From contig NW_003149830.1 of NCBI RefSeq assembly GCF_000003605.2, forward strand, positions 1-14,688: a stretch of DNA of 14,688 bases. The letters are read 5' to 3'. The position numbers and the translations under genes were made by a program. Positions 6,936 through 14,688 of this stretch are shown here, piece by piece. The stretch comes from Saccoglossus kowalevskii. Its lineage: Eukaryota > Hemichordata > Enteropneusta > Harrimaniidae. Every line of letters starts with the position of its first letter. The stretch's first letter is position 1. The notes beneath the pieces were generated by a model. That model ran no database searches and was not told the origin of the DNA. It saw nothing but the letters and a program-made list of their open reading frames with translations.

Positions 6936-8869
6936 TGTCCTCTGGGTCCAGAGTGGTGTGTCCTCTGGGTCCAGAGTGGTGTGTCCTCTGGGCCCAGAGT
7001 GGTGTGTCCTCTGGGTGCAGAGTGGTGTGTCCTCTGGGTCCAGAGTGGTGTGTCCTCTGGGTCCAGAGTGGTGTGTCCTCTGGGTCCAGAGTGGTGTGTC
7101 CTCTGGGTCCAGAGTGGTGTGTCCTCTGGGTCCAGAGTGGTGTGTCCTCTGCGTCCAGAGTGGTGTGTCCTCTGCGTCCAGAGTGGTGTGTCCTCTGGGT
7201 TCAGAGTGGTGTGTCCTCTGGGTTCAGAGTGGTGTGTCCTCTGGGTCCAGAGTGGTGTGTCCTCTGGGTCCAGAGTGGTGTGTCCCCTGGGTCCAGAGTG
7301 GTGTGTCCCCTGGGTCCAGAGTGGTGTGTCCCCTGGGTCCAGAGTGGTGTGTCCCCTGGGTCCAGAGTGGTGTGTCCTCTGGGTCCAGAGTGGTGTGTCC
7401 TCTGGGTCCAGAGTGGTGTGTCCTATGGGTGCAGAGTGGTGTGTCCTCTGGGTCCAGAGTGGTGTGTCCTCTGGGTCCAGAGTGGTGTGTCCTCTGGGTC
7501 CAGAGTGGTGTGTCCTCTGGGTCCAGAGTGGTGTGTCCTCTGGGTCCAGAGTGGTGTGTCCTCTGGGTCCAGAGTGGTGTGTCCTCTGGGTCCAGAGTGG
7601 TGTGTCCTCTGGGTTCAGAGTGGTGTGTCCTCTGCGTCCAGAGTGGTGTGTCCTCTGCGTCCAGAGTGGTGTGTCCTCTGGGTTCAGAGTGGTGTGTCCT
7701 CTGGGTCCAGAGTGGTGTGTCCTCTGGGTCCAGAGTGGTGTGTCCTCTGGGTCCAGAGTGGTGTGTCCCCTGGGTCCAGAGTGGTGTGTCCCCTGGGCCC
7801 AGAGTGGTGTGTCCTCTGGGTCCAGAGTGGTGTGTCCTATGGGTGCAGAGTGGTGTGTCCTCTGGGTCCAGAGTGGTGTGTCCTCTGGGTCCAGAGTGGT
7901 GTGCCCTCTGGGTCCAGAGTGGTGTGTCCTCTGGGTCCAGAGTGGTGTGTCCTCTGAGTTCAGAGTGGTGTGTCCTCTGAGTCCAGAGTGGTGTGTCCTC
8001 TGGGTCCAGAGTGGTGAGTCCTCTGGGTCCAGAGTGGTGTGTCCTTTGGGTCCAGAGTGGTGTGTCCTCTGGGTCCAGAGTGGTGTGTCCTCTGGGTGCA
8101 GAGTGGTGTGTCCTCTGGGTGCAGAGTGGTGTGTCCTATGGGTGCAGAGTGGTGTGTCCTCTGGGTCCAGAGTGGTGTGTCCTCTGGGTCCAGAGTGGTG
8201 TGTCCTCTGGGTCCAGAGTGGTGTGTCCTTTGGGTCAAGAGTGGTGTGTCCTCTGGGTCCAGAGTGGTGTGTCCTCTGGGTGCAGAGTGGTGTGTCCTAT
8301 GGGTGCAGAGTGGTGTGTCCTCTGGGTCCAGAGTGGTGTGTCCTCTGGGTCCAGAGTGGTGTGTCCTCTGGGTCCAGAGTGGTGTGTCCTCTGGGTCCAG
8401 AGTGGTGTGTCCTCTGGGTCCAGAGTGGTGTGTCCTCTGGGTGCAGAGTGGTGTGTCCTCTGGGTCCAGAGTGGTGTGTCCTCTGGGTCCAGAGTGGTGT
8501 GTCCTCTGGGTGCAGAGTGGTGTGTCCTCTGGGTCCAGAGTGGTGTGTCCTCTGGGTCCAGAGTGGTGTGTCCTCTGGGTCCAGAGTGGTGTGTCCTCTG
8601 GGTCCAGAGTGGTGTGTCCTCTGGGTCCAGAGTGGGTGTGTCCTCTGGGTCCAGAGTGTTGTGTCCTCTGGGTCCAGAGTGGTGTGTCCTCTGGGTCCAG
8701 AGTGGTGTGTCCTCTGGGTCAGAGTGGTGTGTCCTCTGGGTCCAGAGTGTTGTGTCCTATGGGTCCAGAGTTGTGTGTCCTCTGGGTCCAGAGTGGTGTG
8801 TCCTCTGGGTCCAGAGTGGTGTGTCCTCTGGGTCCAGAGTGGTGTGTCCTCTGAGTGCAGAGTGGTGTG

Positions 8870-9000
8870 TCCTCTGGGTGCAGAGTGGTGTGTCCTCTGG
8901 GTCCAGAGTGGTGTGTCCACTGTGTCCAGAGTGGTGTGTTCTCGAGGCCCAGAGTGGTGTGTCCTCTGGGTCCAGAGTGGTGTGTCCCCTGGGTCCAGAT
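8870..9000 (+). repeat. Higher-order block carrying the CTCGAGGCCC unit, copy 1
   Basis: A unit with CCACTGTGTCC (8918) is followed by one with TTCTCGAGGCCCAG (8939). This pair of rare variants recurs exactly 49 units (1127 bp) downstream at 10045, and again 83 units (plus one net inserted base) farther on at 11955. The copy here is followed by a CCCCTGGG unit and a CCAGATTGG unit, which the other two lack; those recur instead at about 13030-13050. Confidence 0.8.
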
Positions 9001-9910
9001 TGGTGTGTCCTCTGGGTGCAGAGTGGTGTGTCCTCTGGGTGCAGAGTGGTGTGTCCTCTGGGTGCAGAGTGGTGTGTCCTCTGGGTGCAGAGTGGTGTGT
9101 CCTCTGGGTGCAGAGTGGTGTGTCCTCTGGGTCCAGAGTGGTGTGTCCTCTGGGTCCAGAGTGGTGTGTCCTCTGGGTTCAGAGTGGTGTGTCATCTGCG
9201 TCCAGAGTGGTGTGTCCTCTGGGTCCAGAGTGGTGTGTCCTCTGGGTCCAGAGTGGTGTGTCCTCTGGGTCCAGAGTGGTGTGTCCTCTGGGTCCAGAGT
9301 GGTGTGTCCTCTGGGTCCAGAGTGGTGTGTCCTCTGGGTCCAGAGTGGTGTGTCCTCTGGGTCCAGAGTGGTGTGTCCTCTGCGTCCAGAGTGGTGTGTC
9401 CTCTGCGTCCAGAGTGGTGTGTCCTCTGGGTCCAGAGTGGTGTGTCCTCTGCGTCCAGAGTGGTGTGTCCTCTGGGTCCAGAGTGGTGTGTCCTCTGGGT
9501 CCAGAGTGGTGTGTCCTCTGGGTCCAGAGTGGTGTGTCCTCTGGGTCCAGAGTGGTGTGTCCTCTGGGTCCAGAGTGGTGTGTCCTCTGGGTACAGAGTG
9601 GTGTGTCCTGTGTGTCCAGAGTGGTGTGTCCTCTGGGTCCAGAGTGGTGTGTCCTCTGGGTCCAGAGTGGTGTGTCCTCTGGGTCCAGAGTGGTGTGTCC
9701 TCTGGGTCCAGAGTGGTGTGTCCTCTGGGTCCAGAGTGGTGTGTCCTCTGGGTCCAGAGTGGTGTGTCCTCTGGGTCCAGAGTGGTGTGTCCTCTGGGTC
9801 CAGAGTGGTGTGTCCTCTGGGTCCAGAGTGGTGTGTCCTCTGGGTCCAGAGTGGTGTGTCCTCTGGGTCCAGAGTGGTGTGTCCTCTGGGTCCAGAGTGG
9901 TGTGTCCTCT

Positions 9911-10250
9911 GGGTCCAGAGGGGTGTGTCCTCTGGGTCCAGAGTGGTGTGTCCTATGGGTGCAGAGTGGTGTGTCCTATGGGTGCAGAGTGGTGTGTTCT
10001 CTGGGTGCAGAGTGGTGTGTCCTCTGGGTCCAGAGTGGTGTGTCCACTGTGTCCAGAGTGGTGTGTTCTCGAGGCCCAGAGTGGTGTGTCCTCTGGGTCC
10101 AGAGTGGTGTGTCCTCTGGGTCCAGAGTGGTGTGTCCTCTGCGTCCAGAGTGGTGTGTCCTCTGGGTCCAGAGTGGTGTGTCCTCTGGGTCCAGAGTGGT
10201 GTGTCCTCTGGGTCCAGAGTGGTGTGTCCTCTGGGTCCAGAGTGGTGTGT
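9911..10250 (+). repeat. Higher-order block, 83-unit duplication, copy 1
   Basis: This stretch contains, in order, AGAGGGGTG, two CCTATGGGTGC units, TTCTCTGGGTGC, CCACTGTG, TTCTCGAGGCCC and a GCGTCC unit. The same order occurs at 11821-12160, offset by 1910 bases (83 x 23 + 1). The extra base equals the sum of the five intervening single-base indels. Identity stops at about 10250, where a CCTATGGGTGCGG unit replaces a plain one. Confidence 0.85.
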
Positions 10251-10331
10251 CCTATGGGTGCGGAGTGGTGTGTCCTCTGGGTCCAGAGTGATGTGTCCTC
10301 TGGGTCCAGAGTGGTGTGTCCTCTGGGTCCA

Positions 10332-10480
10332 GAGTGGTGTGTCCTATGGGTGCAGAGTTGTGTGTCCTCTGGGTGCAGAGTGGTGTGTCCTCTGGGTCCA
10401 GAGTGGTGTGTCCTCTGGGTCCAGAGTGGTGTGTCCTATGGGTCCAGAGTGGTGTGTCCTCTGGGTCCAGAGTGGTGTGT
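10332..10480 (+). repeat. Higher-order block, 19-unit duplication, copy 1
   Basis: A CCTATGGGTGC unit ending in AGAGTTGTG is followed by a GGTGCAG unit, two plain units, CCTATGGGTCC and a plain unit. The same order recurs at 10768-10915. The offset is 436 bases, which is 19 units minus the one-base deletion near 10648. The copies diverge at the next unit, where this copy has GTCTTCTGGG and the other has GTTCTCTGGG. Confidence 0.75.
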
Positions 10481-10767
10481 CTTCTGGGTCCAGAGTGGTG
10501 TGTCCTCTGGGTCCAGAGTGGTGTGTCCTCTGGGTCCAGAGTGGTGTGTCCTCTGGGTCCAGAGTGGTGTGTCCTCTGGGTCCAGAGTGGTGTGTCCTCT
10601 GGGTCCAGAGTGGTGTGTCCTCTGGGTCCAGAGTGGTGTGTCCTCTGGTCCAGAGTGGTGTGTCCTCTGGGTCCAGAGTGGTGTGTCCTCTGGGTCCAGA
10701 GTGGTGTGTCCTCTGGGTCCAGAGTGGTGTGTCCTCTGGGTCCAGAGTGGTGTGTCCTCTGGGTCCA

Positions 10768-10915
10768 GAGTGGTGTGTCCTATGGGTGCAGAGTTGTGTG
10801 TCCTCTGGGTGCAGAGTGGTGTGTCCTCTGGGTCCAGAGTGGTGTGTCCTCTGGGTCCAGAGTGGTGTGTCCTATGGGTCCAGAGTGGTGTGTCCTCTGG
10901 GTCCAGAGTGGTGTG
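10768..10915 (+). repeat. Higher-order block, 19-unit duplication, copy 2
   Basis: This is the second copy of the block at 10332-10480. It shares the rare AGAGTTGTG unit (10791) and the order of the five units after it. Confidence 0.75.
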
Positions 10916-11040
10916 TTCTCTGGGTCCAGAGTGGTGTGTCCTCTGGGTCCAGAGTGGTGTGTCCTCTGGGTCCAGAGTGGTGTGTCCTCTGGGTCCAGAG
11001 TGTGTGTCCTCTGGGTCCAGAGTGGTGTGTCCTCTGGGTC

Positions 11041-11335
11041 CAGAGTGGTGTGCCCTATGGGTCCAGAGTGGTGTGTCCTTCTGGGTCCAGAGTGGTGTGT
11101 CCTCTGGGTCCAGAGTGGTGTGTCCTCTGGGTCCAGAGGGGTGTGTCCTATGGGTGCAGAGTGGTGTGTCCTCTGGGTCCAGAGTGGTGTGTCATATGGG
11201 TGCAGAGTGGTGTGTCCTCTGGGTCCAGAGTGGTGTGTCCTCTGGGTCCAGAGTGGTGTGTCCTATGGGTGCAGAGTGGTGTGTCCTATGGGTGCAGAGT
11301 GGTGTGTCCTCTGGGTCCAGAGTGGTGTGTCCTCT
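11041..11335 (+). repeat. Higher-order block, 105-unit duplication, copy 1
   Basis: Rare variants TGCCCTATGGG (11051), AGAGGGGTG (about 11136), GTCATATGGG (11191) and two consecutive CCTATGGGTGC units recur in the same order at 13459-13752. The offset is 2418 bases before, and 2417 after, a single inserted T near 11079 that only this copy has. The duplication therefore predates that insertion. Confidence 0.85.
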
Positions 11336-11499
11336 GGGCCCAGAGTGGTGTGTCCTCTGGGTCCAGAGTGGTGTGTCCTCTGGGTCCAGAGTGGTGTGTC
11401 CTCTGGGTCCAGAGTGGTGTGTCCTCTGGGTCCAGAGTGGTGTGTCCTCTGGGTCCAGAGTGGTGTGTCCTCTGGGTCCAGAGTGGTGTGTCCTCTGCG

Positions 11500-11700
11500 T
11501 CCAGAGTGGTGTGTCCTCTGCGTCCAGAGTGGTGTGTCCTCTGGGTTCAGAGTGGTGTGTCCTCTGGGTTTCAGAGTGGTGTGTCCTCTGGGTCCAGAGT
11601 GGTGTGTCCTCTGGGTCCAGAGTGGTGTGTCCCCTGGGTCCAGAGTTGGTGTGTCCTCTGGGTCCAGAGTGGTGTGTCCCCTGGGTCCAGAGTGGTGTGT
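11500..11700 (+). repeat. GCGTCC-GCGTCC-GGTTCAG block, third occurrence
   Basis: Two GCGTCC units followed by GGTTCAG units, plain units and CCCCTGGG units form a signature first seen at about 7140-7375 and, slightly rearranged, at about 7600-7800. This copy carries two one-base insertions (GGGTTTCAG near 11570 and AGAGTTGG near 11646) that the earlier copies lack. Confidence 0.7.
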
Positions 11701-11820
11701 CCTCTGGGTCCAGAGTGGTGTGTCCTCTGGGTCCAGAGTGGTGTGTCCTCTGGGTCCAGAGTGGTGTGTCCTCTGGGTCCAGAGTGGTGTGTCCTCTGGG
11801 TCCAGAGTGGTGTGTCCTCT

Positions 11821-12160
11821 GGGTCCAGAGGGGTGTGTCCTCTGGGTCCAGAGTGGTGTGTCCTATGGGTGCAGAGTGGTGTGTCCTATGGGTGCAGAGT
11901 GGTGTGTTCTCTGGGTGCAGAGTGGTGTGTCCTCTGGGTCCAGAGTGGTGTGTCCACTGTGTCCAGAGTGGTGTGTTCTCGAGGCCCAGAGTGGTGTGTC
12001 CTCTGGGTCCAGAGTGGTGTGTCCTCTGGGTCCAGAGTGGTGTGTCCTCTGCGTCCAGAGTGGTGTGTCCTCTGGGTCCAGAGTGGTGTGTCCTCTGGGT
12101 CCAGAGTGGTGTGTCCTCTGGGTCCAGAGTGGTGTGTCCTCTGGGTCCAGAGTGGTGTGT
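11821..12160 (+). repeat. Higher-order block, 83-unit duplication, copy 2
   Basis: This is the second copy of 9911-10250, with every rare unit in the same order and no base differences that I can see over about 330 bases. The near identity implies a recent duplication or conversion event within the array. Confidence 0.85.
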
Positions 12161-13458
12161 CCTCTGGGTCCAGAGTGGTGTGTCCTCTGGGTCCAGAGTG
12201 GTGTGTCCTCTGGGTCCAGAGTGGTGTGTCCTCTGGGTCCAGAGTGGTGTGTCCTCTGAGTCCAGAGTGGTGTGTCCTCTGGGTCCAGAGTGGTGTGTCC
12301 TCTGCGTCCAGAGTGGTGTGTCCTCTGGGTCCAGAGTGGTGTGTCCTCTGGGTCCAGAGTGGTGTGTCCTCTGGGTCCAGAGTGGTGTGTCCTCTGGGTC
12401 CAGAGTGGTGTGTCCTCTGGGTCCAGAGTGGTGTGTCCTCTGGGTCCAGAGTGGTGTGTCCTCTGGGTCCAGAGTTGTGTGTCCTCTGGGTCCAGAGTGG
12501 TGTGTCCTCTGGGTCCAGAGTGGTGTGTCCTCTGGGTCCAGAGTGGTGTGTCCTCTGCGTCCAGAGTGGTGTGTCCTCTGGGTCCAGAGTGGTGTGTCCT
12601 CTGGGTCCAGAGAGGTGTGTCCTCTGGGTCCAGAGTGGTGTGTCCTCTGGGTCCAGAGTGGTGTGTCCTCTGGGTCCAGAGTGGTGTGTCCTCTGGGTCC
12701 AGAATGGTGTGTCCTCTGGGTCCAGAGTGGTGTGTCCTCTGGGTCCAGAGTGGTGTGTCCTCTGGGTCCAGAGTGGTGTGTCCTCTGGGTCCAGAGTGGT
12801 GTGTCCTCTGGGTCCAGAGTGGTGCGTCCTCTGGGTCCAGAGTGGTGTGTCCTATGGGTCCAGAGTGGTGTGTCCTCTGGGTCCAGAGTGGTGTGTCCTC
12901 TGCGTCCAGAGTGCTGTGTCCTCTGGGTCTAGAGTGGTGTGTCCTCTGGGTTCAGAGTGGTGTGTCCTCTGGGTCCAGAGTGGTGTGTCCTCTGGGTCCA
13001 GAGTGGTGTGTCCTCTGGGTCCAGAGTGGTGTGTCCCCTGGGTCCAGATTGGTGTGTCCTCTGGGTGCAGAGTGGTGTGTCCTCTGGGTGCAGAGTGGTG
13101 TGTCCTCTGGGTGCAGAGTGGTGTGTCCTCTGGGTGCAGAGTGGTGTGTCCTCTGGGTGCAGAGTGGTGTGTTCTCTGGGTGCAGAGTGGTGTGTCCTCT
13201 GGGTGCAGAGTGGTGTGTCCTCTGGGTGCAGAGTGGTGTGTCCTCTGGGTGCAGAGTGGTGTGTCCTCTGGGTGCAGAGTGGTGTGTCCTCTGGGTGCAG
13301 AGTGGTGTGTCCTCTGGGTCCAGAGTGGTGTGTCCTCTGGGTGCAGAGTGGTGTGTCCTCTGGGTCCAGAGTGGTGTGTCCTCTGGGTGCAGAGTGGTGT
13401 GTCCTATGGGTGCAGAGTTGTGTTTCCTCTGGATCCAGAGTGGTGTGCCCTCTGGGTC

Positions 13459-13752
13459 CAGAGTGGTGTGCCCTATGGGTCCAGAGTGGTGTGTCCTCTG
13501 GGTCCAGAGTGGTGTGTCCTCTGGGTCCAGAGTGGTGTGTCCTCTGGGTCCAGAGGGGTGTGTCCTATGGGTGCAGAGTGGTGTGTCCTCTGGGTCCAGA
13601 GTGGTGTGTCATATGGGTGCAGAGTGGTGTGTCCTCTGGGTCCAGAGTGGTGTGTCCTCTGGGTCCAGAGTGGTGTGTCCTATGGGTGCAGAGTGGTGTG
13701 TCCTATGGGTGCAGAGTGGTGTGTCCTCTGGGTCCAGAGTGGTGTGTCCTCT
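13459..13752 (+). repeat. Higher-order block, 105-unit duplication, copy 2
   Basis: This is the second copy of 11041-11335, with TGCCCTATGGG, AGAGGGGTG and GTCATATGGG in the same order and without the extra T. The copies diverge where copy 1 acquires a GGGCCCAG unit. Confidence 0.85.
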
Positions 13753-14688
13753 GGGTCCAGAGTGGTGTGTCCTCTGGGTGCAGAGTGGTGTGTCCTCTGG
13801 GTCCAGAGTGGTGTGTCCTCTGGGTCCAGAGTGGTGTGTCCTCTGCGTCCATAGTGGTGTGTTCTCTGGGTCCAGAGTGGTGTGTCCTCTGGGTCCAGAG
13901 TGGTGTGTCCTCTGGGTCCAGAGTGGTGTGTCCTCTGGGTGCAGAGTGGTGTGTCCTCTGGGTGCAGAGTGGTGTGTCCTATGGGTGCAGAGTGGTGTGT
14001 CCTCTGGGTGCAGAGTGGTGTGTCCTCTGGGTCCAGAGTGGTGTGTCCTCTGGGTCCAGAGTGGTGTGTCCTCTGGGTGCAGAGTGGTGTGTCCTCTGGG
14101 TCCAGAGTGGTGTGTCCTCTGGGTCCAGAGTGGTGTGTCCTCTGGGTGCAGAGTGGTGTGTCCTCTGGGTGCAGAGTGGTGTGTCCTCTGGGTGCAGAGT
14201 GGTGTGTCCTCTGGGTCCAGAGTGGTGTGTCCTATGGGTGCAGAGTGGTGTGTCCTCTGGGTGCAGAGTGGTGTGTCCTCTGGGTCCAGAGTGGTGTGTC
14301 CTCTGGGTCCAGAGTGGTGTGTCCTCTGGGTGCAGAGTGGTGTGTCCTCTGGGTCCAGAGTGGTGTGTCCTCTGGGTGCAGAGTGGTGTGTCCTCTGGGT
14401 GCAGAGTGGTGTGTCCTCTGGGTCCAGAGTGGTGTGTCCTATGGGTGCAGAGTGGTGTGTCCTCTGGGTCCAGAGTGGTGTGTCCTCTGGGTCCAGAGTG
14501 GTGTGTCCTCTGGGTCCAGAGTGGTGTGTCCTCTGGGTCCAGAGTGGTGTGTCCTCTGGGTCCAGAGTGGTGTGTCCTCTGGGTCCAGAGTGGTGTGTCC
14601 TCTGGGTCCAGAGTGGTGTGTCTTCTGGGTCCAGAGTGGTGTGTCCTCTGGGTCCAGAGTGGTGTGTCCTCTGGGTGCAGAGTGGTTG

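Larger units (their letters stand above)
6300..14688 (+). repeat. Giant 23-bp minisatellite array, about 365 units
   Basis: The array starts abruptly after GCTTTTT at 6299 and runs to the window end. A perfect consensus unit is at 9782-9804: it begins GTGGTGTGTCC and ends CTGGGTCCAGA (9 G, 7 T, 5 C, 2 A). The first AGAGT (6306) and the last (14679) are 8373 bases apart, which is 364 x 23 + 1. The register holds with only seven single-base indels: +1 near 8634, -1 near 8720, -1 near 10648, -1 near 11001, +1 near 11079, +1 near 11570 and +1 near 11646. Common unit variants are GGTGCAG for GGTCCAG, GCGTCC, GGTTCAG, CCTATGGG and CCCCTGGG. The consensus has no stop codon in any frame on either strand, and 23 is not a multiple of 3. 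Each frame therefore cycles through all three phases every 69 bp and yields 23-residue repeats such as SRVVCPLGPEWCVLWVQSG. These apparent proteins are not genes. The final bases (GTGGTTG) deviate from the unit and could be the array edge or a sequence end. Confidence 0.97.

Noticed and set aside
7960-9195. Minus-strand open frames with HHSGPRGHTTLDPEDTPLWT repeats
   Set aside because: These are reverse-strand readings of the same stop-free array. They start only where a rare variant creates a CAT on the plus strand.
6285-12932. A 2,215-codon plus-strand open frame of Cys/Trp-rich 23-residue repeats, and similar frames at 6083, 6292, 7993, 8855 and 10316
   Set aside because: All three plus frames are open at once because the 23-bp unit lacks stops. 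The frames run through single-base indels unharmed, and they have no recognisable domain. They are artefacts of the minisatellite.
6300-14688. CRISPR array
   Set aside because: There are no unique spacers between repeats. The 23-bp units abut directly, and the surrounding genes are eukaryotic.
6300-14688. Telomeric or centromeric satellite
   Set aside because: The unit does not resemble TTAGGG-type telomere repeats. At 23 bp beside coding exons, a minisatellite is the simpler reading, although the window does not show the far end of the array.

Overview
The window looks like nuclear DNA from an animal. The flanks are AT-rich and gene-poor, a minus-strand gene is split by introns with good GT/AG boundaries, and there are several short dispersed repeats, a tRNA-derived fragment and a very large minisatellite. 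The two exons match the TAX1BP1/CALCOCO family of autophagy receptors. A marine invertebrate such as a mollusc or amphioxus is my best guess, but this is inference from general sequence texture.

Layout. Positions 1-4101 hold no gene I can support. They contain a degenerate GAAAGTTG-type repeat (about 330-750), a C-run/G-run hairpin (868-905), a pair of related ~220-bp dispersed repeats (1296-1508 and 1810-2042), a weak foldback (2432-2667), a MITE-like element with ~42-bp terminal inverted repeats (3144-3350) plus a third copy of its end (3526-3565), and a 53-bp tandem duplication (3821-3920). A perfect 25-bp-arm hairpin (4102-4158) lies directly 3' of the gene's stop codon. Positions 4161-5794 carry the last two recognised exons of a TAX1BP1-like gene on the minus strand. 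They encode the end of a coiled coil, an NPF/proline-rich linker and two C-terminal ubiquitin-binding-type zinc fingers. Upstream of them in gene direction (5795 onward) is an intron with a tRNA-Leu-like fragment (about 5979-6060).

From 6300 to the end of the window (14688) is one uninterrupted array of a 23-bp minisatellite, about 365 units. I counted phase across it: the register is kept throughout except for seven single-base indels, all between about 8630 and 11650. The consensus has no stop codon in any of the six frames, so very long open frames (over 2,000 codons) appear in all three plus frames. I regard these as artefacts. The array has nested higher-order structure, with blocks of rare unit variants recurring at exact whole-unit distances (19, 49, 83, 105 and 176 units).

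I see no bacterial-type system, CRISPR array or new enzyme system. The most notable point is the position and architecture of the giant minisatellite, which appears to lie inside an intron of a selective-autophagy receptor gene about 500 bp from a coding exon.
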